A stretch of 64,000 nt of DNA from CAYYMZ01 sp964473025 (GTDB lineage Bacteria > Patescibacteriota > UBA1384 > DTJR01), in assembly GCA_964473025.1 (NCBI GenBank), contig CAYYMZ010000002.1, forward strand, positions 1 through 64,000. The letters run 5' to 3'. Position numbers and translations under genes: made by a program. This document shows, one piece after another, positions 8,630 through 17,163 of this stretch (positions are counted from its first letter, which is position 1; every line of letters begins with the position of its first letter). Below the pieces are notes generated by a model that was not told the origin of the DNA, did no database searches, and saw only the letters and a program-made list of their open reading frames with translations.

Positions 8630-8707
8630 TATCCTCCTTTAACACAATATATCTTAGCAAACGAGAACAAAAAATTCAAAACCACGCAAGGCAAATGTGA
8701 TTGATTT

Positions 8708-9745
8708 TTACCGTGTTAATTTAATCGTGTTGCTTCCTACGAAACTGTATTGATTCTTATCACCTAAAAGTTTATCAATAATCGCTTGTCTTTCCTCACC
8801 TCGCATTAACTGCGGTTGGGTATTGACTAATTTGATAGGGGAAAAGGAAAGCTCCAACGAACTTTTGGTAATTTTTCCGCCGACTAACAACCCCTGCTGG
8901 GTTTTTTTGGAGAAAAGTTGGTCAAAAACAAAGTTTCCCATCGAATAGACGATTGGTTTACCTTGATAAATTTCCATGTCCTGCACAACGTGAGGGTGAC
9001 TGCCAAAAACAGCGTCGGCACCGGCATTTATAAATTGATGGCCGGCGTTTTCTTGCGATTTGGAGTGCTCTACGTTATATTCGTTGCCCCAATGGGGATA
9101 TACAATTACAAAATTCCCCTTTTCTTTCTCGGAACGGATTTCTTCGGTGATTGGATTCAAACTCGGATTGGGCAGCAAATTAACACAAACAACGCTGATG
9201 GGAATCTCGGATTTAAAGCTCATGATATTTGAATTGCTATTATTGTTTTCGCTGCCAGCATAAGAGATTCCCGCCTTATCAAGCGCCTCTTTGGTCGACG
9301 AAAACCCGTCTGCTCCAGCATTAAAAGTGTGATTATTTGCAAGGGATACCCCGTTTACACCGAGGTATTGCAAAACACTGATGGTTTCCGGCGGGAAATT
9401 AAAGATAAGACTATCGGTTGAGAAATCATCATCAATCGGAACAGGACTTATCGGCCCTTCGAGATTAAATACCGAAACATCTTTGCCCGAGAATATTCCT
9501 CGGTCAAAATTATCAAAAATATGTTCTAGCCCTTCGGTTTTAAAATTATGGTAGACCAGCCGGTCAAGCATTAAATCACCGGTAAATAAAAAAGTTGAGG
9601 AACTAATTTGTTCGGGCGTCGCAGTTGGGAACTTTATATTAGGCAAAATTGAATTACTGTGTTTGACCGGAAAAACAAAAAGCAGATACAAGCTGAGAGC
9701 GAGCACCATAAAAATTGCTCCCAGCAGATAAAATATTTTTTTCAT
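8708..9745 (-). CDS. CapA-family membrane-anchored metallophosphatase-like protein
   Basis: One N-terminal membrane anchor (about residues 7-26) is followed by a PGA_cap domain of the calcineurin-like fold. Metal-site motifs are visible: FTGDLMLDR, FNLEGPIS, SLANNHTFNAG, VYPHWGNEY and GSHPHVVQ, then the closing SMGNFVFDQ. Family members are found in poly-gamma-glutamate capsule synthesis (CapA) and in many bacteria without such capsules, so the substrate is unknown. The start at ATG 9745 lies 7 nt after CATAAT, another leaderless-type arrangement. Confidence 0.87.
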   Translation of the reverse strand: MKKIFYLLGAIFMVLALSLYLLFVFPVKHSNSILPNIKFPTATPEQISSSTFLFTGDLMLDRLVYHNFKTEGLEHIFDNFDRGIFSGKDVSVFNLEGPISPVPIDDDFSTDSLIFNFPPETISVLQYLGVNGVSLANNHTFNAGADGFSSTKEALDKAGISYAGSENNNSNSNIMSFKSEIPISVVCVNLLPNPSLNPITEEIRSEKEKGNFVIVYPHWGNEYNVEHSKSQENAGHQFINAGADAVFGSHPHVVQDMEIYQGKPIVYSMGNFVFDQLFSKKTQQGLLVGGKITKSSLELSFSPIKLVNTQPQLMRGEERQAIIDKLLGDKNQYSFVGSNTIKLTR

Positions 9746-9763
9746 CCCCTATATTATGACAGT

Positions 9764-11494
9764 TCAATTCGTCTTTAGCCACGAGGAGAGTTCAGTATAG
9801 CTTTTACAATTTAGAATATCTTTTTTCTCGCACCATCCACGGCGAGCCACAGAAACACCATAAACCATGTTGTCTAGATGACCGATATTATGGGCATCGG
9901 TTGAAACCGCGAACTTGATCCCAAATTTCTTTGCTTGTAAAACTAAGGAATCGGTTAAATCAAGACGTTCTGGAAAAGAGTTAATTTCAAGGGCAACATC
10001 TTCCTTGGCACAAACCTCAAAGATTTTTTTCCAGTCCGCCTCGTATCCTTCGCGTTCATTTATAAGGCGCCCTGTGGGATGACCGATGATGTCAACAAAG
10101 GGATTATTTATGGCATTTATTATCCGCTCAGTCATAAGTTCTTTTGATTGAGAGAAGCTCGAATGTACGGAAGCGGTTACAACGTCAAAGGTTTCCATAA
10201 TATCATCGTCAAGATCGAGTGTTCCGTCTGGTCTAATATTAACCTCGCATGAATTTAAAATTTTAATGTTGGGGAATTTTTTCCGGACAGATTCTATTTC
10301 TTTCTGCCGCAATCTGAACCTTTCCGAGTTTAAACCTCTGGCGATACCAAGCGAGATGGTGTGGTCGGAGATTGCGACAAATTCGTAGCCAAGGTCATCT
10401 GCTTTTCTTACTAATTGTGCAATAGTATTTGTTCCGTCAGACCACGTTGAATGTGTGTGGAGATCGCCATTTATTTCTTTAAGATTTACCAAAGAGGGCA
10501 ATTCGTGGCGCAAAGCCGCTTCGATTTCGCCCTTGTCCTCGCGCAGTTCCGGTTCGATAAAGTCCATCTTTAAGGTTTGATAAACCTGCTCTTCCGAAGA
10601 ACATTTGATTATCGAACCCTTCTTTGCGCCAGAAGTCACCTTAATTCCGTGTTCCGAAACGGAAAGTCCAATCGTCTGAGCGTAGGAACGCAATGCAACA
10701 TTGTGCTCTTTGGATCCGGTGAAATGCTGAAGCAGTGATCCAAATTCCGAGTCGTCCATGATTTCTAAATCAACCTGAAAACCGCCTTTATGAACAGCCG
10801 AGCTTTTGGCAGAACCGCGATTTATAATTTGAGAAAAACCCGGGAAGTCGACAAAATGGGATATGACTTCGTCAGGATCGGACGAGGTGGCAACAATATC
10901 AACATCGCCTACGGTATCCTGCCATCGGCGGTAACTGCCAACCGGAGTGATATTTTTTGCTTTGTTTGATTTTTCAAGATATTGTACCAATTCCTCGACA
11001 TAGGGCCTGACTTCTGATAAAAGTTTTCTCGACCCTAGACGCTTCGATATTTCGATGCCCCTTAAAATTTTATTGAGCGATTTTTCTTTAAAATATTTAG
11101 GACCTTTCTCTTTTAACTTCTTCTTTAAATCCTCGACACCGGTTGCCTTAAGTTCTTTAAATAATTTAGTTGCCGTTTTCGGGCCAACACCGGGTATGTG
11201 TATAAACTCTACTTCGGCCGCAGGCGCTTCTCCCCTTAAAACTTCTAATTCGCGGACTTTTCCCGTCTTGATGTATTCGGCAATTTTAGCGGCAATACTC
11301 TCGCCGATCCCTGTTATTTTCTGGAGATCTTTTTCTCCGCCTCGCTCAAAAACTGCATTCAGAGGTTCGCCGTACGACCTGATTGCCTGCGCCGCTCTTT
11401 GGTATGCAACGGTCCTAAAACGGTCGGCGTTTTTTAACTCCAAAAGCTCGGATATTTCTTCGAAAATTCCCGCAATATCTTGATTTGAAACCAT
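9764..11494 (-). CDS. polX: DNA polymerase/3'-5' exonuclease PolX
   Basis: Family X polymerase fused to a PHP domain, acting in gap-filling repair. The N-terminal 8-kDa and fingers part has two helix-hairpin-helix motifs (ITGIGESIAAKI and IPGVGPKTATKL). The nucleotidyltransferase core has GSYRRWQDTVGDVDIVATS, with the catalytic aspartates in DVDI, and a later VDLEIMD. The C-terminal PHP domain carries DLHTHSTWSDG, ISDHT, EVNI and STDAHN. ATG 11494 (MVSNQDIAG) is preferred over the codon at 11548 because AGGAAGG lies 5 nt upstream and the longer version would run into the preceding gene. Confidence 0.95.
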   Translation of the reverse strand: MVSNQDIAGIFEEISELLELKNADRFRTVAYQRAAQAIRSYGEPLNAVFERGGEKDLQKITGIGESIAAKIAEYIKTGKVRELEVLRGEAPAAEVEFIHIPGVGPKTATKLFKELKATGVEDLKKKLKEKGPKYFKEKSLNKILRGIEISKRLGSRKLLSEVRPYVEELVQYLEKSNKAKNITPVGSYRRWQDTVGDVDIVATSSDPDEVISHFVDFPGFSQIINRGSAKSSAVHKGGFQVDLEIMDDSEFGSLLQHFTGSKEHNVALRSYAQTIGLSVSEHGIKVTSGAKKGSIIKCSSEEQVYQTLKMDFIEPELREDKGEIEAALRHELPSLVNLKEINGDLHTHSTWSDGTNTIAQLVRKADDLGYEFVAISDHTISLGIARGLNSERFRLRQKEIESVRKKFPNIKILNSCEVNIRPDGTLDLDDDIMETFDVVTASVHSSFSQSKELMTERIINAINNPFVDIIGHPTGRLINEREGYEADWKKIFEVCAKEDVALEINSFPERLDLTDSLVLQAKKFGIKFAVSTDAHNIGHLDNMVYGVSVARRGWCEKKDILNCKSYTELSSWLKTN

Positions 11495-11514
11495 CTCAAC
11501 CTTCCTAGAGAGAG

Positions 11515-11868
11515 TTATGCCTCTTTCCAACGCACTATACCAAGACAACTATCTTCTAGCGCTTCCGCTTTATGCTCTTGTCCAGTATAAATAACGTAAT
11601 CCCCAATCTCAGATAAAACAATGTCTTTGGATTCGTCTGGAAAGGTTTGTTTCCATCGACCCGATACCAGAATGACAAGAGTACTTACGTCTGGTTTTAG
11701 ATCTGCCCCCGAAACTTTCTTTAGACCCTTCTTGTGTCTAGCCCACTTAACCTGCACAACATTGGATTTTCTAAGTGTGCCACCTTCAATATAATCACCT
11801 ACCACCCACCCCCTTCTGTCAGGGTTCATACTATTTAGCACATCAAAATTACCGTTTTCGATACTCAT
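11515..11868 (-). CDS. Small cupin-like protein of unknown function
   Basis: About 117 residues, starting MSIENGNFDVLN at ATG 11868, one base after the secA stop. The C-terminal half (LVILVSGRWKQTFPD, IVLSEIGDYVIYTGQEHKAEALEDSCLGIVRW) has the spacing of a one-domain cupin barrel, but only one of the usual metal-binding histidines is evident. It lies between secA and polX in the same transcriptional direction. The fold is inferred; no function is proposed. Confidence 0.6.
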   Translation of the reverse strand: MSIENGNFDVLNSMNPDRRGWVVGDYIEGGTLRKSNVVQVKWARHKKGLKKVSGADLKPDVSTLVILVSGRWKQTFPDESKDIVLSEIGDYVIYTGQEHKAEALEDSCLGIVRWKEA

Positions 11869-11869
11869 A

Positions 11870-14581
11870 TCACTTTCCACAGCATTTTTTATATTTTTTG
11901 CCAGAGCCGCAGGGGCAGGGATCATTGCGACCTGCTTTTTTTACCTCTGATGATGTAGCTTGTGTCTCCACCACCCGGCTCATCTTGTCACTTACCGATC
12001 TAACTGTGGTCACAATGTCGTTGGTGGGTTTGGTGTTTTCCTCTTTTTGTTCAACTGGCAAATCTTGGGGTGCTGGCACAATGTCGGTTGTTTCGTCCTC
12101 CACAGTCGCTTCGATGTCTTTTGAACTATCAATAGGAGATGCCCCCTTCTCAATCAGTTGAGCGTTTGGCCCGCCAGCCGCTTCGATTGCTTCGGCACCC
12201 ACCTTCTGGTCTGCCCCATGATATTCCAGCACATTGGTCGGTTGGGGTGAGGGCGGCGGTGCCACCTGCGCTCCAACAGATTCAAAGTCAACTTTCAAAA
12301 GCAGATTTATGGCTTCATCATCAATGGCGTGCAATAGCCGTTGAAAAAGCGAGAACGACTCTTCCTTATAGGCAATCAGTGGATCTACCTGCGCATAGCC
12401 GCGAAGTCCAATTGAATCGCGCAGCTGATCCATAGTATTTAAGTGTTCCACCCAGAGCTGATCGATTATTGAAAGAAAGACCCGTTTTTCAATATTAAAA
12501 AGTGAAGGCAGGGGCACTTTGGAAGTTCTTTTTGTATATTCTTCCGATTCTTCTTTTGTCAATTTAGACATAACCTCTTCGTGAAAACTTGAGTCGGTGG
12601 ATACATCAAGATCAAGAATTCTTCTGCGCCTGGAATATAAAACTTCGCGCTGCTTGTTCATGACATCGTCATACTCAACCAAATGTTTTCTAATATCAAA
12701 GTTATGTCCCTCCACGCGGCGCTGCGCTGATTCGATTGAGCGTGAAATTAATTTATGTTCGATTGGTTGATCTTCAGGCAAGCCAAGCCGTCCCATCATG
12801 TTTTTGAGACGCTCTCCCCCGAATATGCGCATTAAATCGTCTTCCATTGAAATATAAAACTGGCTTTCTCCCGGATCGCCCTGACGCCCTGACCGGCCAC
12901 GAAGCTGATTGTCGATCCGCCTTGATTCATGTCTTTCGGTGCCTAAGACAAACAGTCCGCCTGAACCGATAACTTTTTCGCGGTTTACCTCAACCGCCGG
13001 ATTACCTCCGAGCAAGATATCAACACCGCGACCTGCCATATTGGTGGCAACCGTCACGGCCCCTGGCTGTCCGGCTTGGGCAATAATTTTTGCCTCACGT
13101 TCGTGCTGTTTTGCATTTAAAACTTCGTACTTGATACCGGACCTTTTTAAAAGGCGTGAAACTATTTCTGATTTTGTAACCGAAACCGTTCCAACCAAAA
13201 CCGGTTGCCCTTTACTATTTAATTCTTTAATTTTTTCAACAATTGCCGCATATTTCCCGTCAGCCGTTTTATAGATTTGGTCTTGGTGATCGGAGCGGAC
13301 CATCGGTTTATTGGTGGGAATTTCAACAACGTCTAATTTATAAATCTTGCTAAACTCCTCCGCTTCTGTGGCGGCAGTGCCGGTCATACCTGAAAGTTTT
13401 TTATATAAGCGAAAAAGATTTTGAAACGAAATAGTCGCTAAGGTTTCCGATTCTCTTTTTATTTCCACACCCTCTTTGGCCTCAATCGCCTGATGCAAAC
13501 CTTCGGAAAACCGGCGGCCGGGCATCATTCTTCCCGTAAATTCATCAACAATAATTATCTCGCCGTCTTTTATGATGTAGTCACGGTCCTTTTTAAATAA
13601 AACTTCGGCCTTAAGTGCTTCTTCGAGATGGTGAACCAAGGTGATTGAGGCAGTTTCGTAAATATTTTTTAAGTTCAAAATTTTCTCAACTTCGGACATT
13701 CCCTCGTCCGTTAAAGAAACGGCGCGGGCTTTCTCATCTACTTCAAAATGAACTTTTTCTTTCAATTCCGGAACGATCCTCGCAAATCTGGCATAAAGTT
13801 CGCCCGATTCTTCAGCAGGTGCTGAAATAATAAGCGGAGTTCTAGCCTCGTCAATTAAGATCGAGTCAACTTCGTCGACAATCGCATAGTGCAAACCCCT
13901 TTGGACCAGCTGTGTCTTATCTTGCGCCATGTTATCGCGCAAATAATCAAATCCGAATTCATTATTTGTGCCATAGGTAATATCTGCCGCATAAGCTTCT
14001 GCGCGGCTACACGGCTTTAGATTTTCTTCCTGTACCTCGGCAGCTAATTGTCCGTCGCTTTCTTCTTTTTTGCCATGCCCTCGCTCAAAAATGTAGCTTA
14101 CCCCCTGGTTTTGAATGACTCCCACGGTCAAACCGAGACGGTCATAGATTCTTCCCATCCATTCGCCCTGAAACTTCGCCAAATAGTCGTTTACCGTAAT
14201 AAGGTGAGCGCCCTTTTTCTCCAGAGCGTTTAAATAAAGAGGTAGGGTTGCCACTAAGGTCTTACCTTCACCTGTTTTCATTTCAGCAATTTGTCCACGG
14301 TGTAAAACCATGCCCCCGACCAGTTGAACATCGAAATGTCTTTGCCCGATTTCACGTTTGGCTGCTTCGCGTACTGTCGCAAACGCTTGTGTTAAAATGT
14401 CGTTAACGCTCTGCCCTTCTTGAAGCGTTTTAATAAACTCTTGCGTTTTAGTTTTAAGATCTGCGTCCGGCAAACCCTCAAACTTTTTCTCCAGTTCGTT
14501 AATTACTAAAACGTCCGGGCGCAAACGAGAAACCTCTCTCTCGTTTGAAACGCCGAAAATATTTCTAAAGGGATTTTTCAT
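11870..14581 (-). CDS. secA: Preprotein translocase ATPase SecA
   Basis: SecA is the motor that pushes signal-peptide-bearing proteins through SecYEG. The 903-residue protein shows the DEAD-like core (MKTGEGKTLVATLP Walker A, VDEVDSILIDEARTPLIIS Walker B), NBD2 with TNMAGRGVDILLGGNP and GRSGRQGDPGESQFYIS, and a scaffold region. The C-terminal zinc-binding SEC-C tail NDPCPCGSGKKYKKCCG binds SecB or the ribosome. Between the helical scaffold and the tail is a low-complexity acidic linker (about 770-875). The start overlaps the end of the upstream hpf-like gene by about 17 bases. Confidence 0.98.
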   Translation of the reverse strand: MKNPFRNIFGVSNEREVSRLRPDVLVINELEKKFEGLPDADLKTKTQEFIKTLQEGQSVNDILTQAFATVREAAKREIGQRHFDVQLVGGMVLHRGQIAEMKTGEGKTLVATLPLYLNALEKKGAHLITVNDYLAKFQGEWMGRIYDRLGLTVGVIQNQGVSYIFERGHGKKEESDGQLAAEVQEENLKPCSRAEAYAADITYGTNNEFGFDYLRDNMAQDKTQLVQRGLHYAIVDEVDSILIDEARTPLIISAPAEESGELYARFARIVPELKEKVHFEVDEKARAVSLTDEGMSEVEKILNLKNIYETASITLVHHLEEALKAEVLFKKDRDYIIKDGEIIIVDEFTGRMMPGRRFSEGLHQAIEAKEGVEIKRESETLATISFQNLFRLYKKLSGMTGTAATEAEEFSKIYKLDVVEIPTNKPMVRSDHQDQIYKTADGKYAAIVEKIKELNSKGQPVLVGTVSVTKSEIVSRLLKRSGIKYEVLNAKQHEREAKIIAQAGQPGAVTVATNMAGRGVDILLGGNPAVEVNREKVIGSGGLFVLGTERHESRRIDNQLRGRSGRQGDPGESQFYISMEDDLMRIFGGERLKNMMGRLGLPEDQPIEHKLISRSIESAQRRVEGHNFDIRKHLVEYDDVMNKQREVLYSRRRRILDLDVSTDSSFHEEVMSKLTKEESEEYTKRTSKVPLPSLFNIEKRVFLSIIDQLWVEHLNTMDQLRDSIGLRGYAQVDPLIAYKEESFSLFQRLLHAIDDEAINLLLKVDFESVGAQVAPPPSPQPTNVLEYHGADQKVGAEAIEAAGGPNAQLIEKGASPIDSSKDIEATVEDETTDIVPAPQDLPVEQKEENTKPTNDIVTTVRSVSDKMSRVVETQATSSEVKKAGRNDPCPCGSGKKYKKCCGK

Positions 14582-14930
14582 TTTTCCTGTTTGAGAATTT
14601 GAAAGACGGTAATTTGATTTTAAACTTGAAACCTTTTTTCTCCTTAAGGCGCAGGACTATCCTCTCGATTTTATCTCTCGCAGAATCTGAGGCTTCAGTA
14701 AAACTGTTTCCAAATGTTTTGGCATAATACGGGCGCTTTGTTTTGGGACTATCCAGATGGATGAAAATTTCATAGGCCTGGTTGCTTCTCTTGGTGATAT
14801 GTTCTCTAACCCCAACGGTCAAGACGGCGCTGTTTGGCAGGCGTTCCTCAAGCCAAAGAAATTTTTTGCGAATATATCTTTTTTGCTCTTCCTGTAGAGT
14901 GCCTGAAAGTGATTTAATTTGTAGGATCAT
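14565..14930 (-). CDS. Ribosome hibernation factor HPF/RaiA-like protein
   Basis: A 121-residue protein with the sigma-54-modulation/RaiA fold pattern: ILQIKSLSGTLQEEQKRYIRKKFLWLEERLP, then a beta strand (AVLTVGVRE), then YEIFIHLDSPKTKRPYYAKTFGNSFTEASDSARDKIERIVLRLK. Such proteins bind the decoding centre of the 30S subunit in slow growth. It is the short form, without the C-terminal dimerising domain, and ends in a basic tail (KFKIKLPSFKFSNRK). Its position just ahead of secA matches the hpf-secA order common in Gram-positive bacteria. Confidence 0.8.
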   Translation of the reverse strand: MILQIKSLSGTLQEEQKRYIRKKFLWLEERLPNSAVLTVGVREHITKRSNQAYEIFIHLDSPKTKRPYYAKTFGNSFTEASDSARDKIERIVLRLKEKKGFKFKIKLPSFKFSNRKNEKSL

Positions 14931-14933
14931 AAA

Positions 14934-16241
14934 TTATTTCTTCTTTGGTTTAATTGTGCTAAAACCGCAGAATGGAACTAGAACTTCAGGAATCGTAATT
15001 GATCCGTCCTCGTTTTGATTGTTTTCTATGATTGCAATTAAGATACGCGGACTGGCAATGACCGTGTTGTTGAGAGCATAAACATATTTTTTTTCACCAT
15101 CTTTGGTTTTATATTTAATATTCAGCCTTCGAGGTTGCCAATCGGTTAAATCAGAATCGGAATGTGTTTCGCCATATGCCCCGCGTGCCGCCATCCATGA
15201 TTCGATGTCATACATTTTTCTTTTTCCCGCGCCCATATCACCGGTACAAATTTGCATAACGCGGTGCGGAATCTTTAAGTCCTTTAAAATTTCCTGAGAG
15301 AAGCCCCTCATTTTTTCAAGCCATTGGTCTGACTCTTTTTCATCCGCTTTGCACAAGATGACTTGCTCTACTTTCATAAATTCGTGAATACGATATAAAC
15401 CCTTGGTATCCTTCCCGTAAGAGCCAACTTCGTTGCGATAGCATTGTGAGAAGCCGCACACTTTAACCGGCAACTCATCTTCATCTAGTGTTTTGTCTGC
15501 ATAATAAGCAAGCAACGATGGCTCTGATGTACCCGCCAAATAAAGTTTATCCGAAACCTCCTGTCCGCTTTCATTTTTACCGGTATTTGCAAGCTCGTAA
15601 ATATCATCTCGGCCAAAGGGAAAATGTCCACTGCCAGTCAAGGTAAATTCGCGCAATATAGTCGGCGTAATCATCGGGGCAAAACCCAAATCGGTCATTT
15701 TTTTAAGGGCGTAAAAGAGAATGGAAAGCTGCAAGATAGCCGCTTCGTTTTTGAGATAATATCCCCTAAAGCCAGATGTCTTGGTGCCTCTTTCTAAATC
15801 AAGTAAATCGAGATTGGTACCTAATGCGACATGATCCTTGATTTCAAAATCAAATTTTGGTATTTCCCCCCACTTCTCAACCTCTACATTATCAGCTTCA
15901 GACGAACCAACCGGACTGTCAAAGGATGGAATATTTGGTACCAAAAGATTCAAGGCAAACCACTTTTCCTCGATTTCGCGCAACTTTTTTTGCGCCGCAT
16001 CCAGGTCGCTTGACAAAACTTTCATTCCAACGAGGGCTTTTTCCTTATCTTCTGCGTTTAACGATGTAATTTCTTTATTAAAATTGTTTTGTTGCTCACG
16101 AAGAGAGTCAACCTCGGCGATTGAGCCGCGACGCTCGTCATCGGTTTTTATGAGTTCGTCCAAATCAAGCCCTAACCCTTTTTGATTTATAGCGGTTTTA
16201 ATCTTGTCTTGATTCTCTCTGATAAAATTTATATCCAGCAT
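14934..16241 (-). CDS. serS: Seryl-tRNA synthetase
   Basis: Class II synthetase charging tRNA-Ser. An N-terminal coiled-coil arm (about residues 30-100, INQKGLGLDLDELIKTDDERR onward) recognises the long variable arm of tRNA-Ser. The catalytic core contains the family TSEPSL signature (AGTSEPSLLAYY), motif 2 CYRNEVGSYGKDTKGLYRIHEFMKVE and motif 3 ending QPRRLNIKYK. The length of 435 aa is normal. It is separated from the downstream hpf gene by only a few bases. Confidence 0.97.
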   Translation of the reverse strand: MLDINFIRENQDKIKTAINQKGLGLDLDELIKTDDERRGSIAEVDSLREQQNNFNKEITSLNAEDKEKALVGMKVLSSDLDAAQKKLREIEEKWFALNLLVPNIPSFDSPVGSSEADNVEVEKWGEIPKFDFEIKDHVALGTNLDLLDLERGTKTSGFRGYYLKNEAAILQLSILFYALKKMTDLGFAPMITPTILREFTLTGSGHFPFGRDDIYELANTGKNESGQEVSDKLYLAGTSEPSLLAYYADKTLDEDELPVKVCGFSQCYRNEVGSYGKDTKGLYRIHEFMKVEQVILCKADEKESDQWLEKMRGFSQEILKDLKIPHRVMQICTGDMGAGKRKMYDIESWMAARGAYGETHSDSDLTDWQPRRLNIKYKTKDGEKKYVYALNNTVIASPRILIAIIENNQNEDGSITIPEVLVPFCGFSTIKPKKK

Positions 16242-16311
16242 AATGTTTCCCCTTATATTTTAAGCCAATTATAACCCGAGAGAAGGAAAAAGTAAACGAT
16301 AAAAAACTTAA

Positions 16312-16346
16312 AATCAGAAAAGCGCCTCTACGGCGCCTTTCTGATT
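16312..16346 (-). terminator. Rho-independent terminator of greA
   Basis: A 15-bp hairpin (arms 16312-16326 and 16332-16346, GGCGCC at the centre of the stem) whose single mismatch becomes a G-U pair only in the minus-strand RNA. It is followed on that strand by TTTTAAGTTTTTT. It lies directly after greA. Confidence 0.85.
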
Positions 16347-16352
16347 TATTGC

Positions 16353-16817
16353 TTAGTTTATCTTCTCGATTTTTATTTTAAGTTCTCCACCAGGAGTTTT
16401 GGCAACCACAGTTTCGCCTGTCTTAGCACCTAAAAGAGCAATGCCAATAGGGGATTCGGAAGAAATTTTTCCGCTTGATGGATCTGATTCGGCCGAACCA
16501 ACGATTTCGTAATTTGCCCTTTCACCTTCAATTGAAACTGTTACTTCGGAACCCAAACTCACTTCGTTACCGCGATGCCCGTTTGTAACCGTTTCGGCAT
16601 ATTTTAAGATATATTCGATTTCCTGAATTCTACCTTCTATAAAGGACTGCTCGTTTCGAGCATCTTCATATTCAGCGTTTTCGCTTAGGTCGCCATAATC
16701 TTTTGACCGTCGAATTCGCTCTATTACTTGGGGACGTCTGTTCTTCTTCATGTCCTCAAGTTCCGCAACCAATTTTTCTCTTCCCGGCTTAGTTAGAGTG
16801 ATTTTTTTGTCTGCCAT
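16353..16817 (-). CDS. greA: Transcription elongation factor GreA
   Basis: GreA rescues backtracked RNA polymerase by stimulating transcript cleavage. The 154-residue protein has the N-terminal antiparallel coiled coil with the acidic tip (SKDYGDLSENAEYEDARNEQ) and the C-terminal FKBP-like domain ending in SPIGIALLGAKTGETV and a final beta strand. It stands alone between a strong terminator downstream and, upstream, an extended -10-like box (TGCTATACT) about 33 nt before the ATG, so it is probably transcribed by itself. Confidence 0.97.
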   Translation of the reverse strand: MADKKITLTKPGREKLVAELEDMKKNRRPQVIERIRRSKDYGDLSENAEYEDARNEQSFIEGRIQEIEYILKYAETVTNGHRGNEVSLGSEVTVSIEGERANYEIVGSAESDPSSGKISSESPIGIALLGAKTGETVVAKTPGGELKIKIEKIN

Positions 16818-16890
16818 ATTTAAACAAATTTAAATTTTATACAACGAGTAGTATAGCAAACTTTAAATAATAAAATCAAGAGTTAGGCAT

Positions 16891-16938
16891 TGCAAGGGTA
16901 AGGGGGCCTAGTTTCGAAGCAGCCCCCTTACCCTTGCA
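16891..16938. repeat. Perfect 17-bp inverted repeat upstream of greA
   Basis: Arms 16891-16907 and 16922-16938 are perfectly complementary (TGCAAGGGTAAGGGGGC and its complement) around a 14-nt loop. There is no T-run on either side. Between here and 17010 a second, looser inverted repeat joins CCTCAC...CTAG (near 16950) to CTAG...GTGAGG (near 17001-17016). The region holds no gene. It may form part of the leader of greA or of the structured RNA at 17012. Confidence 0.6.
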
Positions 16939-17011
16939 CGAACCCAACCCCCTCACGATTTTCTAGGAGCGTAAAAAGGGTTAAATTCGAAAAATCGCTG
17001 CTAGATTATGA

Positions 17012-17159
17012 GTGAGGATGTTTTGCTTTGAGGCCGTCCGCAAGCGAGCAAGCCTGGTCCCAGCGCCCTTGGTTAAAGGTGTTGGGTTGCGAGCCGAGGT
17101 TTGAGCACGTTTTGTCGCTGGACAAAACGATGCGTGCCGAAAAGCAAAGATATCCGAGC
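17012..17159 (+). ncRNA. Recurrent structured RNA, copy 1
   Basis: About 148 nt between greA and the mrdA stop codon, with a second copy at 54729-54868. The 5' block (TTTTGCTTTGAGGCCGTCCG, 17021-17040) and 3' block (GTGCCGA..AGCAAAG) close a long helix: TTTTGCTTT pairs with AAAGCAAAG, then GGAT with ATCC, then a tandem GA/GA step. Inside are the hairpin CGTTTTGTC-GCTG-GACAAAACG and a nine-pair stem 17070-17078 / 17089-17097 that needs G-U pairs. The wobble pairs work only in plus-strand RNA, which sets the strand. It does not match RNase P, tmRNA, SRP RNA or any riboswitch I know. Confidence 0.6.
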
Positions 17160-17163
17160 GAAC

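Noticed and set aside
17012..17159. The structured RNA as RNase P RNA, tmRNA, SRP RNA or a T-box
   Set aside because: None of the invariant sequences of these RNAs is present, there is no CCA-ending tRNA-like domain, and two copies exist in 38 kb.
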